A DNA stretch of 64,000 nucleotides from Eucommia ulmoides (Eukaryota > Streptophyta > Magnoliopsida > Garryales > Eucommiaceae). Within the stretch, counting starts at the first letter, position 1. Each line of letters opens with the position of its first letter. Under the pieces are notes generated by a model that worked only from the letters and a program-made list of their open reading frames with translations, was not told the DNA's origin and did not search any database. Of this stretch, positions 23,126-33,885 are shown piece after piece. The stretch lies in the NCBI GenBank assembly GCA_016647705.1, contig CM028334.1, positions 2,232,001 through 2,296,000 of the forward strand. The letters are read 5' to 3'. The translations under genes were made by a program, and so were the position numbers.

Positions 23126-23239
23126 AATATTCCTGACAAATATGATAATTACCGTATTTGTCATGAAAATGTAATTATCACATTTGTCACTGTTTTCAAG
23201 GAATAGAAATAGAAAAAGGGGCAGCGGTTTCGTTGTGCT

Positions 23240-23990
23240 ATTAATTTCACGATTTCGAGCCTCAGAAGAAATTTTTTTGTTAACCCTTCAAATGATGATT
23301 TATCCTAATGGTACAAAATTATAGTGTTTCTTGAGTATTAGACTTTGAAAATTTCATAACTCTGGGTCTGAAATAAATTTCTTCAATTACCAATTCAAAT
23401 GATGATTTATCATATGGGAACAAAATCGGAGATTTGTGGGCATTAGCTTTTTAAAATTTCACGAGTATGAAATTTTCAAAAAAAAATTATAAATTTAAAT
23501 TTTTTGATGTGCAATATAACCTTTGAAAATTTCACAATTTGGAATCCTAGATGAATTTTTTTTGTTACTCATTCGAATGATGATTTATCCTAATTGTACA
23601 AAATTGGGGTGTTTTCTGAGTGTTAGGCTTTTGAAAATTTCACAATTTTGGGTCATAAATGAATTTCTTCAATTACCCACTCAAATGATGAATTATCATA
23701 TGGGAACAAAAACGGAGAGGTTTTGCGGGCGTTAGCCCTTCAAAATTTCACAAGTTTGGAAATTCCAAAAATTAGCTTAATTTGGATTTTTTCAGCATGC
23801 TATTTTCCCTTTGAAAATTTCACGATTTTGAGTCTCAGATGATTTTTTCTATTACCTTTTGAAATGATGATTTATCCTAATGGTACGTAATTTGGGTGTT
23901 TTGGGAGTTCTAGGCTTTGAAAAATTCTCAATTTTGGGTCCAAATTGAATTTTTTTTCAATTAACCATTCAAAAGATAGACTACCGTATG
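23240..23990. repeat. About 280-bp tandem repeat, 2.7 copies
   Basis: Units start near 23240, 23520 and 23805. Each contains TTTGAAAATTTCAC(A/G)ATTT, then CAAATGATGATTTATCCTAA, then a second similar half with TATCATATGGGAACAAAA. Each unit is itself a diverged dimer of about 140 bp. The array lies inside the long-TIR element. Confidence 0.75.
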
Positions 23991-24310
23991 GAAATAAGGA
24001 ATAGAAATAAGGGGATAGGGAACTCGGTTCATAACCCCGGTTTCAAAAAATTCAGTGATATTGAAGCCGGTGTTATGAACACCGGCTTCAAAGAATAGAA
24101 AAACAAAATAAAAAAAATAAACCGTATAACCAGGGTTAGACTAAATCCAATTATAACGTTTTTTACTTTTATTTAATGCCAGTGTTCCCCAACACCGGCT
24201 TCATAAATCCGGTGTTCCCAACACCGACTAATTTTCTTTTGATAAATAAGTGTAAAACAGTGTAATTTAAGAAATTAAATTTTAATTTATATTTTTTATG
24301 TAAACAACTC

Positions 24311-24690
24311 ATACATCATTTTTTTGTCATCTTCGCATAATTGACAAGAAAATAAAGAACATTAGTGAATTCTAAATTTGATTTAAATTGGTATTATTGA
24401 GATTTAACATTAAAAAGAACAAACGTTAGAAAATCTCAAGATTTGATTTAAACTGCTATTATAGATTAATATATTTTTCTACTAAAATGATTAATTAATT
24501 TAATTAAATTCTTTATCTATATGTTTTAATACTTCATTTCTATTAGTAAACCTATTCTTATTAGTTATTTGATATTTTTCTTTGAACCCATATTTACCGT
24601 TTATTATTGAATTCAAATTTTTCGATGATATTTATGTGATGATCTAAACGTTATTCTCTTGAAATTATAAACAATGATTAATTATACTTT
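24311..24690 (-). repeat. Orphan DC1 5' flank, copy 3
   Basis: Right of the long-TIR element the sequence matches the DC1 upstream flank (compare 5108-5300, 33000-33420 and 36425-36770): a CATCAT/TTGACAAGAAAA segment, ATTTGATTTAAA(T/C)T, TATTGAGATTTAACATTAAAA and ATCTATATGTTTTAATACTT. The coding side would lie to the left, where only the transposon, the gap and unrelated C-rich DNA are found. It is a remnant of a third DC1 locus. Confidence 0.75.
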
Positions 24691-24915
24691 ATCCCCCTTT
24701 GTTAGGTTGTTTTGCACTTTACCCTCCCTGTGTTATAGACGTCACAACTTACCTCTTGTGGTTATGGACTAAAGTGCAACGGTTAAAATTAAAGTTAATT
24801 ATGTCATTTTACTTTGAAATTAAGGATAATTTTGTCATTTTATTCTAGTGAATTCTATAGAGTTTATTTAAAAGTCATCCGAACTTGTGAACTAACAAAG
24901 TGTAATTAATCCTTT
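24683..24915. mobile_element. Small MITE with ATTAATTATACTTTATCC ends
   Basis: The left end reads GATTAATTATACTTTATCCCC and the right end reads AACAAAGTGTAATTAATCC, which are inverted and similar over about 18 bp. A related third end lies at about 25163-25183. It has no coding capacity. Confidence 0.5.
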
Positions 24916-26734
24916 CACTTAATAGTGTAATTGTTTTCTTCTTTTTTTGTTTTTTTTTTTTGTTTTTTTTTTTTTTTTTTTTTTTTTTTCTCCTCCTTCA
25001 CCGAAGGCATCATCTTCTTCACTTCACCATGGAAGTAGCCATCTCATCTTCTCTCTTTCCACTCTGAAAACCACAATATGGGTGGCGGTGAAAAGGTGAA
25101 GTAGGGTGAGAGATAAATACAATTATTTAAAAAGTTAAGGGTAACAAATATAATTTTAAAAATAATAGGATGCAAAGTGTAATTAATTTTTAAGGTGACC
25201 AAAATACCCTTAACAAAATTGTAATTGGAGCAAAATTGAAACAATTTTCTAATGTAACGTGTCGACGTTCAAATATGAGAAACAAGAGTGTCTTTATCCC
25301 TAAGAAAAATTGACCTGAACTTGGACAATTTGTTTGCCTTTTCCTTCTCATCTTCTTCTCCTTTTCCTCATTTCCCTCAATTTTTAACATTTTTTCAAGC
25401 TTTTCTCTCCCCAAAAAAATCAAACTCACTCTCAATCCTCCTTGTTTCGGATGAACTCTCTCCTTCCTTTTTTGTGGCTCCCAAAATAATCCCTTGTTTA
25501 GAGGCGTGGTTTGCCTTTTATAGGCAGCCCCCTCCTTTTCTCTCTTGGGCAGAGGGGCGCCCCTCCGCCCCTCTGCCTAGTATATTTATTTATTTTTTTA
25601 CTTTTTTTTTTAAAGAGAGGCGGGGTCCCCGCGTGGCGGATTGGGAGGATGGGCGGTCACGCCACTCACGCACCGCCCGTTTTAATTCAATTTTTATTTT
25701 TATTTTTATTTTTTTCAAATTTAAACTAAGATTTTTGCACCCAACAAGACGTGAACTCAGGGCAGGCCATTTGTTTGGGAGGAGGAGAGTTTTACCACTT
25801 TTGTCATAGTTTCCCTTTTCTTTTCTTTTTTCTTTCTATTTTTCTTTTCTTTTCTTTTTCGTCATTTTAATTTTCTCTATTCTTGATATAATTCTATCTA
25901 ATCAATCATCTGAAAACACAATTGGATTATCCAAAATTCAATTGATTTCAAAATGATTTCTAATTGTTCGCCAATTTCATGAATTTCGAAAATGCCTAAC
26001 TTTTGGGGTCAAAATGAAAATTTATTAACCCTTTCGATTTCACTCATATTTTGCCAAATTGAATTTTGAAAACTCGCATTGACAAAATAGAACATGATAA
26101 ATTTTTCAAGATTCATTCCAATTTGATCGATTTAGTCTTAAAGTAACTTTTATAAATTTTATTTTGACCCGAAACTTTCTTTTGACTTTCCGAATCTCAA
26201 TTAGATTCCGATTCGAGTTTTTCAAAAATTAATCTTTTTAAAACATTTGGTAAGGAAATTTTAATTCAAAATTGGTCCTTGTTAAACAACGATTTAAAAT
26301 TTCTCAAAATTTCAATTAGGCCCCTAAATTTCCTATTTCGACAAAATGTCTCAATTGGTTATTTGGGGTCCCAATTGAGATAACGAAACATTTATTTAAT
26401 CTGTTTTAAGGTAACTTGAACCTTCTGAAAAATTAATTTTGAATTCCGGGTTCAAAATTATTTAACCTGTTTTAAGGTAACTCCAATATTTTAAGGAGTC
26501 ATTGCCTTTTAGTCCCTTCTACTATGATTTCATTTATTTCGGTTACTATAAAAATATACGGTTTACCTCTCCTACTTACTATAAATTGAAAATTTTTGTT
26601 TTTTTGTTTAACTTAATAAAATATGCTCGGAGATGAAATTAACTTTTTCACCAAAATTTTAAACGAAATGGACCACCTAATTAAAGAATTAAAACTTAGG
26701 ACGTATGATGATTTGTACTAAAAGTTAGATATAA
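24916..26734. other. Intergenic, low-complexity and unidentified
   Basis: It holds a poly-T tract (about 24937-24990), a pyrimidine-rich stretch near 25330-25460, a short GC-rich palindromic part (AGAGGGGCGCCCCTCCGCCCCTCT near 25552), and then 1 kb of AT-rich DNA with CAATTGAGAT/CTCAATTGG words. Open frames at 25288-25809 are composition-driven. I cannot assign an element. Confidence 0.5.
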
Positions 26735-28297
26735 AAGAGAGAGAGAGATACTTAGACTTGCTAGGCGACGTGAACAAAAGACTAAAGATATTAGAAGTGT
26801 CAGATACATTAAAGATGCTGATGAAAAGGTATTGATGAAGGATGGAGAGATTATGGAACGATTGAGAAGTTATTTTTACAATTTATTTAATGAAAATGAC
26901 GCTAGGGAATTTAGACTAGAGTTGTCTTGTTTATCTTTAGATAAGATTTATAGGTTTCATAGAAAAATTCTGGTTTCAGAAGTTAGAATAGCGCTAAGAA
27001 AAATAAGAATTGGAAAAGAAGTAGGGTCAAATGAAATTCCTATAGATGTGTGAAACACTTTGGGATATATTGAGATAAAGTGGTTGACTAGATTTTTCGA
27101 TGACATTTTGACGACAAAAAGAATGTCAAATGACTGGAGGAGGAGTATCTTAGGGCCTATCTATAAAAATAAAGGGGATGTTCAAAATTGCATGAACTAT
27201 CAGGGTATAAAACTTATGAGTCACACTATGAAACTTTGGGAGAGAGTGATAGAATATAGAATAAGACATGAAACGAGCACAGAAGAAAACCAAATTGGAT
27301 TTATACCGAGCCGATCAACCACTAAAACTATCTATTTACTCAAGAGATTAATGAAAAAATACAGAGAAAATAAGAAATATTTACATATGGTAATTGTGAA
27401 CCTGGAAAAGGCTTATGATCGGGTATCCAGAGAAATTTTGTGATGGGTGCTAGAAAATAAACAAATATCCTATGTGTACATCGAAGTAATTAAGGACATG
27501 TATGAATGTATAGTCACTAGTGTTCGAAAAGAAGGAAGCGATACTTGTGTATTTCTTATTAACATAAGCTTACATCAAGGATTATCTTTGAGTCCTTACC
27601 TCTTCGTTCTAGTGATGGATGAACTCACAAAACTCACAAAATGTATTGGTCTTAATACTAAATTAGAAGGATGGAAAGAAACTTTAGAGTCTAAAAGTTT
27701 GAGACTTAGCAGAAGTAAAACGGAATACATGCATTACAATTTTAGTAATTCCCGGAGGGATGATGGTGTTGTCAAAATTGACAAGGAGGATGTGTCAAAA
27801 GTTGATCATTTTAGATATTTAGATTCAATAATTCAGAACAATTGTGAAATAGATGAGGATATTATGCATAGAGTCAAGACAGGTTGGTTAAAGTGGAGAA
27901 GTGCAGTTGGAGTGATTTGTGATCATAGGATTCCAATTAAACTTAAAAAAAAATTCTACAAAACTACTATAAAACCAGCACTTCTGTATGGTTCAGAATG
28001 TTGGGCGATAAAAATAAATCATGTTCAGAAAATTGGAGTGACAGAAATGAGGATGTTGCGGTGGATGAGTGGGAAGATGAGAATGGATAAAATTAAGAAT
28101 GAAACTATTAGAGAGAATTTAAGGATAACACCTATTAGAGAGGTAGATTTAAGAAGACGTTTGACGAGATTATTAGAAATGATTTGATGACATTAAACCA
28201 GACGAAGAGGATGGCCCTTGATCGATCACTATGGCGTAAGTGGATTCATATAACCGATCTTACATAAGTGAGACAAATGTTTTATTGTTGTTGTTGT
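26735..28297 (+). mobile_element. RTE-type LINE, catalytic box deleted
   Basis: From about 26735 the frame reads LRLARRREQKTKDIRSVRYI, the linker before the reverse transcriptase of RTE elements, and continues through the RT domain (SNDWRRSILGPIYKNKGD, NYQGIKLMSHTMKLWERVIE, EKAYDRV) to the C-terminal tail. In-frame stops lie at 27051 and 27441. After LVMDELTK the frame passes directly to LEGWKETLESKSLRLS, so the segment that should hold the F/YADD catalytic box is missing. The 5' part (endonuclease) is absent. It ends in TTG repeats at 28283-28297. The same 3' end is found at 1-468. Confidence 0.9.
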
Positions 28298-28497
28298 AGA
28301 AAAGTTCAACTAAAAACAAAACCAAAATCAAAGGAGTAATATGCAATTAACCCAAAATTTTAACTTAATGTTTGATTAGCATAAGCTACACTATTTTTCA
28401 TTGCAGTGTATTAACAAATCAATTATAATTCATTAGCACGTTCAACACTGTTTTCTAGCGATAGTTGGTCGCTCGAAAAGGAGAAGAGAGAAAATTG

Positions 28498-28533
<36 letters not shown>

Positions 28534-28868
28534 TAGAGAGATGTATTAATAATTGAATTAAATAATTTTTTTGAAGAGATATAGGGCTCGCAAAAGGAGA
28601 ATAAAATCCATGTATTATCAAAGGACCGAACAAACCTGACAAAACCCATTTCAGTTTGAAATCAAGTTCCAAATCTGATGTAAAACCCTCATTACAGTTA
28701 AAAGACGAAATAGTTCATACATATGTATGCATAGAACATACTAAAATCAATGACACCTAATGAACAAAAGCTACATTTTAACAACTGTTGTTGAATTTAC
28801 ACAATTCCTCTTCCCCCACCCCCCCAGCGAAAAAATCGACCACCTCATGACTTCCAAAGAACTACGTA

Positions 28869-29989
28869 CTACCGGTCAACCCTATCGTTATCTTTTTCTT
28901 TCGATTCCTCCAACTTTCGTAATTCAACACAATGCGAGTGTATCTTGAATTTGACGCATTGCACACACTCAAATATGCCGACATCATGAGGCCAACAAAT
29001 AGATTTACCGCAAGAGTCGCATGTGGACTTCCATTCGGGTTTGACAAAGGCGAGAGGATGTGGGTGCAACTCAGTGTTGATGGTTGCCCCGTACTTCAGG
29101 TTTGCTTTTGTATCAAAATAACAGAATGGGTGAATGGATTGATCGCACTCGACACAGTGGTAGAACCATTTATTGGGATTCAACTCTTTCTCACAAATTT
29201 CACAGAAATACTCAGAAGGATGGTCTGGGAGAGGGTGATACGTGAGTTCAAACGGGTGCTTGTCATAGCGATGTTCTATAGTGTGTGGCAACTGTGCACA
29301 AGCTTTGTCTATATGGAAATTACAACTCTCGCATTGGTACGTGTAATATTCATAGTAGCCACATGCATTGCACTTCTTCACTGATTTATTTATCCTAAGA
29401 AGATGATTGGGTGAGTGAGCTTTGTGGGTAATGGAGCTTGACAGGGAAGCACATTTAAGATCAAGGTAGTAATTGCAGTTTTTGCAACCATAGGTGAACC
29501 TATTGCACCTTCTTTCGCACACTTTACAGTCAAAAACCCCAAAAGAATTAGGGCCCTCAGGTAGGAGCACGAGTGGGTGTTCTGGGTGAAATGGATGATT
29601 TTGCAATTCAGTGGGTAAAAAAGCACAATTTTTATGGAGAAAGTAATCGCAAAGAACACAGCCATAAAATGGAGTTGATTTCAATATGATCTGTAAACAT
29701 CCACTGCAAAACCTTCTATCACCAGAAGTAGTAGTAGTAGTAATAGCCATTGTCTTGTGATTGATTAGTTTAGAATTTGACGCCTTCTCATTTTGATCAT
29801 TCAAAAGGATCAACGAATGATCATGACTGAAATGCTCGATCTCCTTATCGTCATTTTTTATCTTTGTATCATCACAGAGTTCCATTTTCTTAAGAAAATC
29901 ACCTATATTCCAACTTGATTCATCGGCCACTGGTAAGCAAATAAAATTTGAATAATCAAACTCTTCAGTCAGCCGTCTACTACCAGATT
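28869..29989 (-). CDS. DC1 copy 2, exon 2
   Basis: It encodes residues 305-677. It starts ESGSRRLTEEF, then the conserved linker and five DC1 modules, and ends KDNDRVDR. The frame is open upstream to 30086 within the intron. If expressed separately, the internal Met of MELCDD (29885) would be the likely start. Confidence 0.88.
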
Positions 29990-32701
29990 CTTGCAAAAAA
30001 AATTGGGGGTTGGGGGTAGGGGGTGGGATGTTAGAGAGGATATATGAATTCTTATTATGAAATATTACACCTACTTTGAAATACAAAAAGAAAATTTAGG
30101 GCATAAAAACACTCGTCACTGCAGGGTTTGGAAGGGGTCATATATATACAATCTTACCCCTAAGAAATAAGCTTTTTCCAAGATTTAAAGTCGAGACATC
30201 TCAGTCACAATTGAGCAAGCTTGTGATTACGATTATACCCAATGCTCATCCCTCTATGCATCTTAAGAACATGACAATAGTTTAATAAATACCCAAGAGA
30301 ATTGGTCTGATTGGAAAGGAGATAGATTATTTTCCTTGTCAACCAGTGATAAATCCCTCATCGTTTGTGTTATCTGATCCTGAGCTATATATAAAGTATA
30401 TTGTTGTACTGAATTGAGCTGAGTATTGAGTGTTCAAGTTTGGTTTGTTTATTGTTCTTACTATTCGAGTTCGAGCGGAGCCGAGCCTAAAATCTTATGT
30501 TCAAACTTAATTCGTTTAATAATCGAATTGTTCGCGAGCTTAATCGAGTGTTTTTTTGTAATTGTTTATTAATTAAATTTTAACGCTTAACAACTAAATA
30601 ACTAATATAAGTTTTAAGAAAATAAGTTATTTATACTTGCTTCTTGAAAATTTACATACAAAATTCACATATTTAATTTAGTTGCGAATCAAAATATAAA
30701 AATTATAAAGAATCAATGTAAAATTACCAATAAATTTATTATAGTAATTAAAATGTTAAATGGAAATTTATAACATTAAAACTAAATTAAATTAAGTTCC
30801 GAATGATTTGAAATGTAAGATTGTAGTGTTAAAGAAAGAGTTTATATCAATGATCTTCCTTGTTTTTTGGCCCTAAACCAAATACCTCTCATATTATTTT
30901 ACAACTATCAGTTAATCCCCTTGTCATTTTGGTCAATGGCCACTTATCACTTTTATGACATAAATGTCCTTATGTTGTTTTAAAAAAAATATTTTTATAA
31001 AAATTCATTAACAACCTCCTTATTTTTAAAGTTACACCCTCAACTCTTTAAGTAATTATATTTACCCCCCACCCTACCACACCCTCTCACTACCCACCTC
31101 CATCTCCACCGCCCACCGCCACCTCCACCGTCGCCACCACTGCCCACCTCCAAATAACGTAAGGGCATTTATGTCATAAAAGAAGTAAGTGATCATTGAC
31201 CAAAATGATAAGGAGTTGACTAGTATTTGTAAAATGACAGAGGAGGTATCTGATTTAGAGCCAAAAAATAAGAGAGGTCGTTGTTGTAATCGTATTACAG
31301 AAATTCAAGAGTCTATTTTATTATTTTTTCATAATAAAAATAATATATTTTAATTTTATATTGACAAGTTAAATTCGAAAATTGGACTTTTGTTTATTTA
31401 ATAAATGAGCCTAATTAAAAAAAAAATTGAGTTTGGTTTATTTATTAAATAAATGAGGTATTATTGAGTCAAACTCAAGTAGTTCACAAACAACTTGATT
31501 TTTATAGTCTTAATAAAGTCTAGGGAAATTCTCCTCTTTCAACGCATCTTTTGAAAGTGAGTTAGGTCCACTGGGTTTTTACAACCAGCGTTCGATCTTC
31601 CTGGGAGCACTCCATCGGTAAAAACCTTGAACGGACAAAATTGATGTGGAGAGAGCACACTTAAGATCATATGGGGATGGTGATTAATTGAGTGGCCCAA
31701 AACACACCTTATCGTCTAAAAAAATAATAATAAAACAAAATAAAATAGTTTAATGAATTCGAAACAGAGGAAATTAGAATGGGGTTACCTTGAGTAGTTG
31801 TATTCAGTTTCCGAATTGCACACTTCACATGTGCAAAGTACCGACATCCCCCACAGCTGTACAGCCATCTGTACATCTTTATTCTATCGCCGCAGATGTT
31901 GCAAGGATACTCAAACCTCGAATACTCTTTTGGAAAAGCATATTCAAGAGTGAGGGGGTGACCATGAAGATGAGGGCTTTCAATGGTGGCCGGCAACACA
32001 GCACAATCTTGATGAACCCAGAATCGATGGCATGTGGTGCACTGATAGGATAGACCGTCGCGGTGTCTTCTGCCGCAGCCACTACAGTGGAACGAGGCGG
32101 GCACCTGCAGAGGAGTCAGGGGGTGCTGGTGGCTTGGATGTTTCATCTGGTGGCTTGGGTGCTTTATCAACGCCGCGGCACAGTCTACGTGGAGGTCAAA
32201 GCGACAGGGTTCACACACGTAGCCGAAATCCCCGGAAACTACGTTGCAGGCATCGCAACTGATCGAATCCAGGTCGCCCAAAAACAAGGTGAGGGGGTGA
32301 TGAGGGTGGAGTGGGTACTCTGTGATCTCGCCTGGCAAGTCGCGGCACCATTTGTGGACCTTAAATTGACAGCCACGGCGACTACAACTGTACAAAGGAG
32401 TGCCCGTAAATATGGGTAAATGACACAAGTCGCAGTACGAAACGCTCTCGTTAACACCGTAATGCTTTTGTTCCTCAATGAACACCAGTGAATCGCGATG
32501 GTTAAACAAATGGTACTCTGCGATCTCGTTTGGCCTGTCTTCGCACCATCTGTGGAGCTTAAATCCACAGCCATGGTTGTTGCACCTGTACACAGGATCC
32601 CCCGGATCTATGTCCTCATTACACCAGACGCAGACACCGTCATGCTCTTGTTCCTTCACCAATGAATCGCGATGGTTAAACAAATGGTTCAGGTTCGCCA
32701 T
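28869..32701 (-). CDS. DC1 (C1-like zinc finger) protein, copy 2, two exons, intact
   Basis: Exon 1 is 32701-31789 (913 nt) and exon 2 is 29989-28869 (1121 nt). They are joined by a 1799-nt phase-1 intron (donor CAAG/GTAACC, acceptor TTTTTTGCAAG/AATCTGG); the split codon becomes GAA, and 2034 nt gives 677 residues plus stop. About ten DC1 modules are present, five per exon. The first two start FNHRDSL, the others carry HPxHPL-like openings with paired CxxC and a closing HxxC. The exon junction falls in the linker VADESSWN...FLKKM that separates halves in this family. Plant DC1 proteins are implicated in hormone, stress and defence responses and probably bind zinc and perhaps lipid; no signal peptide or membrane segment is seen. 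Two separate genes remain possible if the intron is not spliced, but the exact phase match argues against it. Confidence 0.88.
30860..31290. mobile_element. Long-TIR MITE in the DC1 intron (copy 2)
   Basis: This is the orthologous copy of the 3030-3460 insertion, with the same inverted arms (TGACATAAATGTCCTTATG on the left, CATAAGGGCATTTATGTCAT-like on the right with one change) and the same CCACC-rich core. Confidence 0.6.
31789..32701 (-). CDS. DC1 copy 2, exon 1
   Basis: It encodes residues 1-304 (MANLNHLF to AIRKLNTTTQ). The frame runs on into the intron to 31709, but a good donor (CAAG/GTAACC) lies at 31788-31787. Module ends are CGFKLHRWC, CQFKVHKWC, CRFDLHVDC, CHRFWVHQDC and CRYFAHVKC. 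Compared with copy 1, modules 1-3 are strongly diverged and modules 4-5 nearly identical. Confidence 0.88.
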
Positions 32702-32817
32702 CTTTCTCTCTCTCCCTCTCACAAGAAAAGCAGATAAAGGAATTATTGAGCGATGCCCCCAATAACTGGAGCCACGAGCTCTCTAAGTAGCTATCATTTT
32801 TTCTTCTTTTTTTTTTC

Positions 32818-32848
<31 letters not shown>

Positions 32849-33885
32849 TTTTTCTTTCTCTTTTTCCTTTTCTTCTTTATTTCTTTTTCTTTTTCTTTTT
32901 GTTCTTTATTTCACTTTTTTCTCTTTTTTTTTTCTTTATTTCTTTTTCTTTTTCCATAGATACATCACCTTGACATCTTCACAAAACTGAAAAGAAATCA
33001 AAGAACATTAGTGAATCCCTAGATTTTTCTTTTTCTTTTTCTTTTTCTTTAGATGTATCCTCTTTGCCATCTCCACAGAATTAACTAGAAAACAGAGAAC
33101 ATTATTGAATCTCTAGATTTGATTTAAGTTATCGTTATTGAGATTGAACATTAAAAAGAACAAAGGTTAGAGAATCTTTAGATTTAATTTAAATTGCTAT
33201 TATGGATTTGTATATTTTTACACTAATATGGTTAGTTAATTTAATTAAATTCTTAATCTATATGTTTTAATACTTAATTTCTATTAATAACCCTATTCTT
33301 ATTAATTATTTGGTATTTCTTTTTGAACTCATATTTGCCATTTATTATTGAATTCACATTTTTCGATGATATTTATGTAATGATCTAAAAGTTAATCTCT
33401 TAAAATTGTAAACAATTGTAAACCTGTGTATCTGTTTTTCCCACCTTTAGATTTTTCAAATAAAAATTGTATCTCCTCCTAATCCTCATTTAGTGAGGAT
33501 AAATAAAAAATAATTAATTAGGGAATTTTCCAACACGTTTTCACCACATCCAAACAAACCAACCAAAATTTTTAACTCATTGTTTAATTAGCATAAGCTA
33601 CATTATTTTACACATAATTAATTTATATTAAAAAATGATAATTTTGTTATAAAAACATATACTAATACAAACGCTGGAAGGTTTATAAATTGCCAATCTA
33701 GTAAGTTTTATACTCAATCTTTGCTTTGCCTGTTTTAGCTACGCCGCCCTTCGGTTCTTGATCAGTACAAGAATTTTCAAGGGTAAAATTGTCCATAAAT
33801 TTACCAATCTTTTTAGTAATCGAATCGTTAATGGAAGTTCCATTGCAGTTATAGAACAATCAAAAACTTTAAGGCCCCATTGGTT
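32702..33885 (-). promoter_or_regulatory. DC1 5' leader and promoter flank, copy 2 (complete)
   Basis: This is the uninterrupted version of the flank: a GAGAGAGAAAG leader next to the start codon, the AATTATTGAGCGATGCCCCCAA block, a pyrimidine tract on the plus strand (about 32797-32955), then about 900 bp of AT-rich DNA shared with the flanks at 4832-5302/8220-8673, 24311-24690 and 36170-37212. Part of the CTTTTT tract is repeated at about 33025-33050. It ends at a foldback element near 33886. Confidence 0.55.

Larger units (their letters stand above)
22053..24310. mobile_element. Long-TIR DNA transposon bordering the gap
   Basis: Inverted arms of about 150 bp (22053-22200 and 24160-24310) share AGTTGTTTACATAAAA, ACTTATTTATCAAAAGA and GTGTTGGGAACACCGG. 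ACATCAT follows the gap at 22046-22052 and recurs at 24313-24319; the right-hand copy extends to ATACATCAT, so a 9-bp target duplication is likely with its left part lost in the gap. The interior has several AACACCGG/CCGGTGTT words, a nested MITE and a 280-bp tandem repeat, but no transposase. TIR length and duplication size suggest a Mutator-like element. Confidence 0.7.
27833..33250. repeat. Segmental duplication, copy 2 (DC1 locus)
   Basis: This is the direct repeat of 1-5302. It shows that the RTE copy in the first block was originally longer and that the Pack-MULE (5316) and Gypsy element (8674) entered copy 1 after or independently of the duplication, because their insertion sites are empty here. 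Confidence 0.93.

Noticed and set aside
25288..25809. 173-codon plus-strand ORF
   Set aside because: Phe/Ser/Leu-rich translation of a pyrimidine-rich stretch and a GC-rich palindrome; no family likeness.
32753..32959. Phe/Leu-rich ORF in the DC1 leader
   Set aside because: It is the translation of the CTTTTT promoter tract.
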